64,000 nt of DNA from Epiperipatus broadwayi (taxonomy: Eukaryota; Onychophora; Udeonychophora; Euonychophora; Peripatidae), in assembly GCA_028023455.1 (NCBI GenBank), contig JAQFVV010012394.1:32638885-32702884 (forward strand), given 5' to 3'. Every line of letters starts with the position of its first letter. Within the stretch, counting starts at the first letter, position 1. Of this stretch, positions 23,520-33,107 are shown piece after piece. A program made the position numbers and the translations under genes. A model generated the notes under the pieces. The model worked only from the letters and a program-made list of their open reading frames with translations, was not told the origin of the DNA and made no database searches.

Positions 23520-25045
23520 GATGTTTTTTTTTTATTATCAATTTTACTATCAAATCTGAAAGTAATGTATACTTCAAACATATACATATCTTTAGCAAAA
23601 TGAATGATGTCTTTATTGTTATCTTATCAAATAATAGATACTGAAGATTTGCCAATTTTTTTAAGAATTTTAATTTAAAAATAAAATCACTTTAATTTTA
23701 TTATACAATCATAAGTTTTGATTATAAAATAAAATAACTTCTTACTTTGCTTATGATTGTTTATTAAAAAATATTTTAGAATATATTTCTTTTAGAAAGT
23801 ATAACTTTTTACATTTGAATAAGTTTTTGTTTTGCAATACCTTTTATACTTGAAATTTAAAATTTTATACTTAGTCTTTGGTTGTCCCAAATTCAATTGT
23901 GTTTTCAAATGGCAGGCATGTTTATATTTTGTCTACTATTTGTATCTTCTGATTTTATATTTAAACTATAAATAAAACATTTTGTTTCACTTTTAGATTA
24001 TATTGAAGTTTAACTGTAATTCAAACTTCTATATTAATAACTCTTAATACTAATCCATTTCTAAATGATGAATACTATATATGTTTCATTTATTGGTTTC
24101 TTTTGGTAAAAGTCCATGTGATATTTTGTCCTTACTAAACATGCTTCAAAAAGCAATTCTGTTCATTTTAATCTAAAACGATCTATAATAATCTTGAAAA
24201 CCCAATGGATGTCCAAAGTTACTGCTACAATATCAATTTAACCATATTAGTTGTGTTTTTATATCTTTATTTTTAAAGACTTAGGATCCAATGCGGAAAT
24301 AATGCACTTGAAAATCTAAGAGCCACTCTTTACTTATTTATATTATTAAATATAATAGACTGAAAGTAAAAATAAAACCAAATTTTTTAACTGCAGATAA
24401 TTCAATCGTATAATGATATAGATCTGATACCAGATCCATAACTATTTATTGTGGAGATTTCAATTTTATGCCAAATTTGACATCTTTTTATCATTTTATT
24501 AGAATAGTTAATGCTATCCAAAAGAAAATATATTTCACTCACTAAATGTGCTTTGAATTCAAAGACCTTATTTACAGCAACATAAGCCTTAGGCTGATCA
24601 CGGATTGTGCATATTATAGCACCATCATCTGGAATCCATAGATAACTCATGTTTGCAGCATATGGTTAAAATAAAGTGAGAAAATAGTACTGGAATTATT
24701 ATTGATCACTTCTATCTTTACCTTTAACCCTTTAAGTTATTCACATGTACATTCACAATTGTTGTTACAAATGAGTGAAATTTATTTCAACAGTGGGAAT
24801 TCATTTCAATCAATTGATGCTACAAACTTTAGCTTAAAAAACTTTAAATAATTTTAAATATTTTATCTGTTATGTTTTGTTTTTAACTAAAGCTTCTAGA
24901 AATAAGCAGTTATCAGTGATCCAAAAAGACAGTAGAGAGAGAAACTATTTATATGTACAGAAACAAAAATACATTTCTCTATTTTCTCAACATTGGCTGT
25001 TATTTACATTATAAAGACAGAAAAATAAATTTATCTTTATTCTGA
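23520..25045. other. AT-rich DNA, nothing recognised
   Basis: No supported feature. Confidence 0.4.
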
Positions 25046-25050
25046 TTAAA

Positions 25051-25183
25051 TTTTTATTGATTATTTTTTGTAAAATTATTAAGTATTTTTTTAATAATTA
25101 TGTGATGTTTACATTATTGATTAACTTTTGTAAAATTATTAAATATTTGCTTTTAATAATTATGTGATGTTTACATTTATATT
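25051..25183. repeat. Tandem duplication, ~66-bp unit x2
   Basis: Two copies share 'tgtaaaattattaa' and 'taataattatgtgatgttta', at about 25051-25116 and 25117-25183. Confidence 0.75.
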
Positions 25184-25631
25184 TTATTTAAATATACCCA
25201 GCCTTGTGCAGAAAATTAATCAAATGAATATTGACTAATGTTAAACAAAAAAAGTTTTAGTATTTTTTGTAATTAAAAGTTGAATATTAATATTTCACAG
25301 AATGTTTTTATTATTTGAACATAAGCTATAATTAAATACTCAAATTTCTTTTGGCAAATATGTTTTTCATTGTTAAATTCATTTTTATAGCACAACAATG
25401 AACTTTTTTTATTTGATTACTTATTTTTGTTTATTTCTGACTATTTTTTAAAAAGTTGATATTTTATTTATTAGACTACTTTCCGTTTTTGCATTTTTGT
25501 TTTTAACAATATTTGGCTAAAATTTTATTTCATTCAAAACTGTAAGTAAAATAAAGTACAAAGAAAAAAAGATTAATTGGAATCACTGTCAAAAAAAATG
25601 AAAATTTATAAAGTCAAACTATAAGTATAGA

Positions 25632-26373
25632 TCATCATCATCATCAAACATAATCAATACACTGCAGATGAAGATATCTCCAAATTCAATCCATCTTCTC
25701 CAATCTTTAGCTTCTCTTCTCCACATCACTCCTGCACACTTTCTTATTTCATCCATCTATCTCGCATGTGGTCTCTTTTTGGGTTTTTTACAATCTCTTG
25801 GAATCCAGTTTAAGATTTCAATTGTCCATCTATTATCATCTCTTCTAGAAATATGTCTAGCCCAACTCCACTTCAGTCTTTTAATTTTTTCAATGAGATC
25901 GGTAACACTTGTTTGTTCTCTTACCCATATATTGCATCTTCAATCTCTTCTTGTTACTCCCAACATGCATCTCTCCATGCTTCTTTGAGTGGTCTGCAGT
26001 CTCTGGATTGCTCTTCTATTAAGTGTCTAAGTCTCAGATCCATAAGTAAGAACTGGTAAAACACATTTATTAAAAACCTTCCTTTTCAAACACATAGGCA
26101 TATTTTTTTTTAGTATCAAGTTATTTCTACCAAAAGCACTTCAACCAAGTTTAATTCTATGATTAATTTCATCCATTATGTTTCCACCTGTATTAATAAT
26201 CTGACCAAGGTATTTGTAACTGCTATTTTCTTCAAACTCATCATAATTAATCTTTATTTTCATATTTTGAGGAAATCCATTAAACATTACTTTAGTCTTT
26301 TTAACATTTATCTATAATCCTACTTTCATATTTTCATCTGATAACTCCTGCAACATTTCTTGTGGCTCTAAAG
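25632..26373 (-). pseudogene. 5'-truncated RTE-type LINE copy (3' end)
   Basis: On the - strand this segment matches the last ~740 bases (SINE excluded) of the full-length RTE element at 59.2-62.6 kb. It covers the reverse transcriptase thumb and C-terminal region, including the YLGQIIN-type segment, the 'WTLNRRAIQRLQ' area and the end '(TGA)n' seen here as ATCATCATCATC at 25632. The 5' truncation lies near 26373, just after the 'LQQMLQEL'-equivalent. Several stops and frameshifts mark it as dead. The site that carries a SINE in the 61.8-kb copy is uninterrupted here, making it a natural empty-site control. Confidence 0.88.
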
Positions 26374-26497
26374 CATAGGTATATATATATAATTAGATAC
26401 CAACCAGTAACCACCTAAACATTCACAGTAAAGATAGTAATCAATATATATATATTAAATAATATAACATCATATGAAATTAACCAAATCTATTTTA

Positions 26498-26640
26498 AAT
26501 TAATACACTGTACAGGCTTACACACACATACACATATATAATGTAATATATAAGGGATTCGAACTCAGATTTTCACATGACTCTCAGTTTCTCATGCTAT
26601 CTCATATTGCTGATCAACCTGATCATACGCATGCCCTCTG
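26498..26640 (-). repeat. Arm segment of the hammerhead repeat family
   Basis: Matches 8595-8735: 'ttaatacactgtacaggctt', 'ggattcgaactcagattttc' and 'catgctatctcatattgctg'. The hammerhead block itself is missing, replaced after about 26635 by unrelated sequence. A B-box-like GGATTCGAACT (- strand sense) is at 26555-26565. Confidence 0.65.
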
Positions 26641-27123
26641 CCTGCTTTTTCAGCAAGAAATATGGCAGCTAGAGGGCAGTTCAATTATTATTTAAAATAA
26701 ACTTGCTAAATTTCACACACCAATATATTATTCAATAATAAATTATTATTTCTCATTACATATATATATATATTAAAGACATAGTAAAAATATAGGCATT
26801 GTAATAAATAGATAGAAATATAGCAATAGTAACTTGTTATATGTATTAAATTTAAAACTTCTATAAGCATTTTTATATTATCAGATAAATTATTATAGAT
26901 TTGATTTTAAAAGTATTCATGCTTTTTGTACCCATGTGTGGATATTTATCATGTTCCTTTTTTTAATCTTTCACATTGTAGAATAGTTTATTTTGTAATG
27001 TTTTGTTTTATGAAGCTTATATTTTATGAGGCAGTGAACGTTTACTAATCTTCCAGAGGTTGCAACCAAAAAACCTGCAGCAAAGAATGTGCAAAAAAGA
27101 AAAGATAAAGCAATGTTTAAAAG

Positions 27124-27212
27124 AAAGTTGCCTTGACAACAGTTTGAAATTTCTAATTGTTATTGATATTGGGATTGTCTAAGTGTTGATTGATTTTTAA
27201 TGACTATATAAG
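27124..27212. repeat. Single arm of the 18.7-kb foldback family
   Basis: Matches 18787-18868: 'gacaacagtttgaaatt', 'tgttattgatattgggattg' and 'ctaagtgttgattgattttt'. No partner arm is visible nearby. Confidence 0.75.
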
Positions 27213-27574
27213 AGAGTACAGTACACATATTTTTGTTTACTTCCAGATATAATTTAGAAATTATCAAACAAAGAAATAGAAAAATATAAGGAATAAAAAA
27301 ATTATTTTTCAAATAATAAAACATGAATATTGCTAAAAATACACCCAAACATGACTTTAGCATTCTTCAATCAGAGACTTTAACTACTGCACAAAATATT
27401 TATAAGAATCAGTAGTAAAAATATTATTATAATCAAGATATAAATATTTTTCACAATGACACCAGTGATCAATTTCTAATTTGTAAAAGCTTCTACATGC
27501 AGTTTACTATCAAATATTGCACACCCTTACAAAATTTAATATTACCTCACATGAACACCATTATCTAAGCTTAC

Positions 27575-27800
27575 ACAAGCTGTTAATATGTACAGTAGCA
27601 AATTTTTTATACAGTAGTGCCACCCAGTGCAAGCCCTAGTAATCAATGGATGCTAGAAGATTTATACATAAAATCCCTATTTAACACCAACTCATCAAAT
27701 GTCTCCTGATTAGTTTCTGGTTTGTATTTTTCATCAGAGAGAAGCATTGGTTCTTATAGTGCTGCACCTAGATCTTTGGATTTAATGCAACCCTTCAGCA
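27575..27800 (+). repeat. Dispersed ~210-bp repeat, copy 3
   Basis: Begins 'aagcttacacaagctgtta', then 'cagtagtgccacccagtgc', 'gtaatcaatggatgctag', 'aaaatccctat' and 'tagtgctgcacctagatctt'. It forms an inverted pair with the next copy. Confidence 0.72.
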
Positions 27801-27894
27801 GACACTTTTTCCCTACATAGTTATTTATATGAGGGTATGGATTTGGAATGAAAACATTATTGTACCTCCATATTTGGATAATAGCTTTATAGTT

Positions 27895-28112
27895 AACTGA
27901 TCAGATTAAAGGTGACTTCTGAATGATTGCATTAGAGCCAAAGATCTAGGTGTAGGGCTCTTAGATCCAATGTTCCTCACTGATGAAAACCACAAGCTGG
28001 AAACTTGTCTGGGGATATTGGATGAGTAGGCATTAGATGGGGATTTTATGCTTAAACTTTCTTACAGCCATTGATTACTGAGATTTGTGCTGGGTGATAT
28101 TACTGTATGGAT
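27895..28112 (-). repeat. Dispersed ~210-bp repeat, copy 4 (inverted)
   Basis: Reverse-complement copy of 27575-27800, ~95 bp away: 'aagatctaggtgtagggctc', 'ggggatattggatgagtagg', 'ggggattttatgc' and 'ccattgattactgag'. The pair could fold back. Confidence 0.72.
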
Positions 28113-28124
28113 AGTTTGTTATGA

Positions 28125-29060
28125 TGTAGCAAGAATTGTATAGAAGTAAGTGTAGTAGCAGGATTAACTTATGGTAACAATGTGTTATGTGTTAGTAAAT
28201 GAATGTTAGATTATTTTAAAAAAGTACAAAGAAAGGTGGGAATACATGCATTAGATGCAGATGTGTTTGACAAAGGAGGCAATTCAAGGATAAATGGGAT
28301 GAGCAAGTTTTTATATGAGAGATGCAAAAAGTAAAAAAAAATGTTCAGTGGATTGCAATTTATGGATAGTAAGGGGATAGCCATAATAGTATTTAATTGA
28401 TTTATAAGTAAAGGACAGGCAACAAACTGGGTAAAAAGTATGGTATGCATAAGATTTGGATAAAGACTTTATGTCAGTTTAGTTGTACAAAAGGTGAGTT
28501 TATTGTGTTGAAGGATTGTTAAATATTATAATGGTAAAGAATGGGATAAAAAATAGATGCATAAATAAAAAGTAGGGAGTTGTAGAGATGGAGAACTAGC
28601 ATGTAGAGTAAAAAGAGTTTAAATATATATAAGTAAACAGAATATTGGATGTAAGTTAATTCACTATAATAGCAAAAGAAGCGGTGTGCTGTTTAATGCT
28701 CAAACAGGATTATGAGCAACAAAGAAATATACACATAAATGGAGAAATGTGGGTGATTTAGTCTGAAAGTTATGTAAGGTAGGCATGGAAAATATTTGTT
28801 ATCTGCTAATTGAATGTAACTGCTTATAAGCAGAAAGATTACAGATAAAGAAGTTGTGGGAGAATAAATATAAATAAAGTGATTATACAGAAAGTGGGTT
28901 TTTGGTTTTTATGCTGAATTTGGAAAAAGATAAGGGGAATCTAGATATAAAAACCATAGAGTGGATAAAAATGACATTGTGGAATAGGAAAAACTTAGGG
29001 CAGGGAATGGAAAGGTAAGGTAAAGTGGCTAACAGGCTTCTCTGAGCATAGTCACTGAGA
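28125..29060 (+). pseudogene. Decayed LINE C-terminal region (different family)
   Basis: Around 28140-28335 a frame reads SVVAGLTYGNNVLCVSK, then a TGA, then MLDYFKKVQRKVGIHALDAD and INGMSKFLYERCKK. A 'vvPgLTYGxxvL...kvQRkvGR.aLdA' block is the region just after the reverse transcriptase in several LINE families. The next ~700 bases are riddled with stops, and the segment ends near 29090 with a 'catatcacatcacat' tail. It differs from both other LINE families in the window. Confidence 0.5.
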
Positions 29061-29090
29061 GATTCCTGACTTCAATAAAGAAGCCATAGC

Positions 29091-30060
29091 ATATCACATC
29101 ACATATTATATTAAAACTAATATTACAACTTAGCTGATGATTTAAATATTCTGGCTATAGCCCATTCTAACTCCAAAGAAAAAAGAAAGAAAGGGGATTA
29201 AAAAACTATTTTAAAAAAGAATTTTGCAAGGACTATACAAAACAAATCCATGAACATAGAGCTTGCTAGCCCATTTATCTGTTTTCTTAATATTGTATGA
29301 CATTGTCCTTCAATTTCTGTAGCAGAAAACATTTCTTTCTAACATACTTCCATGCTAGAACTAATTATAACTCTCCAAGGTATTCAATTTTTTGACATAT
29401 TTTCCCAATAGGAACAATTGACATTGGACTTCTTTAGAATGCCTTTGAGATATTCCTTGTAATGTAGATGAGATCTATCTCTGTCATAAAAATCATACTC
29501 AAGTTCATTTACTTTACATGTCTAATCCAACAAAAGTGTGATTTCACAATTGTGGATTTTATAATATCACATTCAGCAAGTTGAAGAATACACTACCTGG
29601 TTTATAGTCTTGCTGTTGTAATTTTAAAGTTTTATGGAACATCCATAATGTAAACTTTTTAATGATTGTGCAGAAAGACTGCCACTGCCACACAACAAAA
29701 TAGGTTAAATATTAATTCTACATACAGCTAACTTAGTTGCAATAATTATTTCCCTGTGATCAAATACTTTATTTTTAACTTGTTAAAAACAGAAACTCAT
29801 TGGAGTCAGTGTTATACCTCAACATTTAAGTATGCCTTTTTACTTATATAAACTAACCAGTTATTTAAATTGGTTATATTCTCAACTTGATAATCATCTA
29901 AGCAAAAACTTCCTGAGGATTTTACTTCCATTACTGACTGATAAAGAACTTGAATTTTTTTAACATTAATAAATAAACTAAAGTTTATACATGTTCCATT
30001 CAAAACAAAATATATTCTTGTATAAAACGCAATTAGTATGATCTTGAATTTATACATCTT
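29091..30060. other. AT-rich DNA, nothing recognised
   Basis: No supported gene or repeat. Confidence 0.4.
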
Positions 30061-30106
30061 ATATATAACTAAAACACAGGCTTAATATATACCATGTATC
30101 TATATA

Positions 30107-30316
30107 TGTAATATAGGGTATGAGCACAGACTATCACGACTCTCTACTCTATCTAATAACACTGATACACTCAAGCACATATATGCTGAAAAGATAAATA
30201 ATCACCAATAGACGTATTTCATGCTAAAACAGTAATCATCAGTTGGTCCAGTGTTATTAGATAGAGTGGAGAGTGGTGGGTCATGTGAAAGTCTGTGCTC
30301 ATATACCCTATATTAC
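30107..30316 (-). mobile_element. Hammerhead repeat copy closed by long inverted arms
   Basis: The left arm (30107-30163) and right arm (30250-30316) are reverse complements with a few indels. They share 'gtaatatagggtat', 'gagcacagact' and 'tctactctatctaataacac' and its complement. The hammerhead (30193-30252) lies exactly in the loop, so the arms would extend its stem I into a ~57-bp helix. Other family members keep only one arm. Confidence 0.75.
30193..30252 (-). ncRNA. Hammerhead ribozyme, type I-like
   Basis: On the - strand: ACCAA, CTGATGA, stem II with one mismatch (TACT/AGCA), GAAA, short stem III ATAC/GTCT (one mismatch), NUH site, and TTGGT pairing with ACCAA. The core bases are intact, but stems II and III are weakened. 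Confidence 0.72.
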
Positions 30317-30804
30317 ATCTTATATATGTAAAAATATTTAAGAAAAAAAAGCCGTTTGTCAGTCACAATTTCTGCAAGGATAACATGTTTAATCCCATTG
30401 TTTCAATAATGGGAAGAATATATGGTTGAATAACAAGGACTTTCTGCAATTATTTTTAATCATAAATAATTAATGGATTAATAGCCGTACTTTTTATATG
30501 ACAACATAAAAATACTAAAATTAAATTATAAATTGAAAAATTAACATTTATTTTTTCCGTGCATTAATTTTAAGTGTTTTTAAAAATAATATTTACATGT
30601 CCCCTGCCTCCTCCCCCATGTGATTTTATTTTACTAATAGAAGTTTTACCCCCCAAAATGCCCATTTTCTTTTTCATAATTAAAAATCTTTTTTTATTTG
30701 AATTTAAAAGTTTATAGATAGGATATTTCATAATAAGAAACTAATTATTTATAGTTTTTTTTATGTATTTTTTTAGTTGATCCTTGATAAAAAGTATAAA
30801 ATAG

Positions 30805-30908
30805 TCAAGCATTGGTGGTCGAGTGGTCAGCACAGCTGCCTTACAAGCGGTTGTCCCGGGTTAGTGGGTTCGCTTCCCGGCCGATGCTATGACACATGAA
30901 AAAAAAAC
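30805..30908 (+). mobile_element. tRNA-Gly-derived SINE with target duplication
   Basis: A 104-bp insertion flanked by a perfect 10-bp direct repeat, TATAAAATAG (30795-30804 and 30909-30918). The head is tRNA-like: GCATTGGTGGTCGAGTGG (A box), an anticodon arm CTGCCTTACAAGCGG, and a T arm with the B-box-like GGTTCGCTTCC. It ends GGCCGATGC followed by 'tatgacacatg' and a short poly-A. The sequence resembles animal tRNA-Gly, with a few extra bases before the T arm. The lack of a long body makes it a very short, tRNA-only SINE. Amplification would rely on a LINE machinery. Confidence 0.88.
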
Positions 30909-30983
30909 TATAAAATAGTATAGTTGAAACGTTGGAGTATATTATTGTACAGTTGGAGTATATTCTTGTACAATTATAATAGT

Positions 30984-31134
30984 TCATATAATATTAAATC
31001 ATCTATGTTCTTTATTACCTTTTTACAATGCTTCAGTTCTGAAGAAGATTGCTGGGGAAATCAAAACTGTCAGTAGGTCGTAAAAAGCATTGTAAAACAG
31101 TAATAAAGAACATAGATGACTTAATATTATATGG
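30984..31134. repeat. Foldback element, ~50-bp arms
   Basis: The left arm (30984-31033) and right arm (31083-31134) are reverse complements sharing 'catctatgttctttatta' and 'acaatgctt'. The ~50-bp loop contains 'tctgaagaagattgctgggg', a phrase resembling 3' non-coding motifs of some retroelements. Confidence 0.78.
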
Positions 31135-31790
31135 ATTTGGCAATGCAATAAGGAAAATAAAGTTATAATACTATATAAAGTTTATAATAGTTCATATTAT
31201 AATAAATCAATATTTATAAACAAGTTTGTGTGTGGATTGTATATACTTTATAAATAAAATAATTTTATATAGAATTTTTTTTTATCTGTAAGAAGTAGAC
31301 GTTGGACATCTTATTCATATAATAGAAAGTTATTAGAAAAATCTAATTTAATGATGTTCTATAAAATTCTAAAAAAATGTTAACAAGATCATAAGACCAA
31401 TCAATATATTTTTCAGTTTTTCTGGATGTGATGCTTAGATTGTACTATTATAAACTCTTTTCAGTGGATTAGTCATGTGATATGAATGACCAATAAAAGA
31501 CTTCTTAACAAATATGTTATAATAAACTTGAGCTTAATTTATATGGTAGTGGTAGAACCTGTCTACATTATAAAGGGTAATTCAAGATATTTTTTTTTAA
31601 AAAAAAGCATTATTAGTTTTTTCCCATTTTGACAGTTATAACTGAAGTAAAGTATAATAAAAATGTGTTATTAGACTTTGTGTTGAGGTATTTCTGTAGT
31701 ATAATTTTCACCACTCTACTCTCATGCAAGATAGGAACTGGCTTCCCCCCTCCCATTTTTAACACTTTAGTGACAGGTATAATCATAAAC
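31135..31790. other. AT-rich DNA, nothing recognised
   Basis: No supported feature. Confidence 0.4.
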
Positions 31791-31791
31791 A

Positions 31792-31858
31792 CATGACCCA
31801 GATGATATCCAAGATGGGCATTTCATGCTGAAACAGCACTCATCAGCTGACCCAGATC
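31792..31858 (-). ncRNA. Hammerhead ribozyme, diverged but compensated
   Basis: On the - strand: stem I strand ending TCAG, CTGATGA (complement of 31840-31846), then stem II G-TGCTG/CAGCA-T with a TTT loop (six pairs counting one G-U). GAAA (complement of 31821-31824) and short stem III ATG/CAT follow, then the NUH site ATC and TTGG, which pairs with TCAG through G-U pairs. Differences from the other copies preserve pairing, which argues that the fold, not only the sequence, has been maintained. Confidence 0.8.
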
Positions 31859-31940
31859 ATAATTACTTAAACATATCATTTTCATTGTTTAGTATATATA
31901 GATAGCCAATTACTATAGTTTTGATGTGCCCTCACAACTT
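31792..31940 (-). mobile_element. Hammerhead-bearing repeat, diverged copy
   Basis: Contains the hammerhead at 31792-31858, followed by 'tagatagccaattactatag' and 'ccctcacaac', which parallel the '...taaccaatcttcatacttt' and 'actcacaactc' segments after the 8.1-8.4 kb ribozymes. It is more diverged in sequence yet structurally better paired. Confidence 0.65.
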
Positions 31941-32075
31941 TGATACAAACCATTTAATGGAAGTACATTAATAAGTTTTATTAGTCATTCATTAGACTAA
32001 AGATTATCCACTTAATGAATAATATTTAATTTTTACTATATCTTTTTTACACAAGGGACTGGTGATTGGTTTCTA

Positions 32076-32119
32076 TCTGCTTTTAACCTCACCGCAAGGT
32101 GCTAGAAGCGGATAGTCTT
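32076..32119. other. Stable hairpin with GCAA tetraloop
   Basis: 'ctatctgctt' pairs with 'gaagcggatag', and an inner CACC-GCAA-GGTG stem closes a GNRA-type loop. The patch is GC-richer than its surroundings. A degenerate relative of the left strand may be present at about 55565-55610. Nature unknown. Confidence 0.4.
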
Positions 32120-32149
32120 CCAATCCCTACCTTATACGAGAGTGCTGGA

Positions 32150-33107
32150 GTGAAAAAATGGTTAATCTCTGATCTAATGAATAACTAATAAAAATTATTG
32201 GTGTTAAAGAAAATTTGCACAAAAGAAATTAAAAGATAGCATTGCAAAATATCACGTAAGCAGAATAACGGATGAGCATATCCTATATATATATATTTGG
32301 TTCACGTGTCATTGCAAAACTCATTCTATATATATTTTTAGGAGATGAAATGATAGTTGGTGGTACCTTTAAAAAAATAAAAACAAGTACAAATATTCGA
32401 TCACTGAATATAACAATGCGAAGTTACGCAATCTTTTAATATCTTAAACAGGAAGATATTTTAAAAGCATTTAAATAGAAAGACAGATTTTGTCAACATC
32501 TTCTTGATTTATTTTATATTTAATTAAGATTTAAGCAGATTATTAATTTCAAAAATCACACTTCTGACTTTAGTTATATATTTTGGAAGAATATTACTTA
32601 TTGCATATTTACAATTACTAAATCCAAAAAAGTATTCGCTATTTGTTGAATGGTCTATGAATTAAATAACGATACATATGTGTGTGTTCAAAACTGGTCA
32701 GTAAGGAAAAATTGTTATCAGTCTAGAAATAATATATAGAGAATTATGCTAAGTGTGAATTAACCTAGATATTTTAATCGAATAAAGACATATCAGAATT
32801 TAGATATAATATTGGGAAGGATTCGGAGATCTAGATACCTTTCACAAGTCACCAGGTGTCACCAGAAATTTGGAGACTGGTCTTACATTAGCTGAGTACC
32901 ATATACTCATGGCTTCTTTTTGTATGTCATAAAAAATAAAATATCCTAAACTCTCATTGTTTTTTGGAGTAGGGGGGGGGCGTTTAAGAAATATTCAAAA
33001 AGGAAATATGGTCAAATGTTTTGAACTTTTAACAACAAAGAACAAGATCTAATTTTTATAAATAGTGGGGAAAAGTTGCAAAAATAAAATTAATAGAGAA
33101 TATTGAA
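32150..33107. other. AT-rich DNA, nothing recognised
   Basis: Includes a G9 tract near 32970; otherwise no supported feature. Confidence 0.4.
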
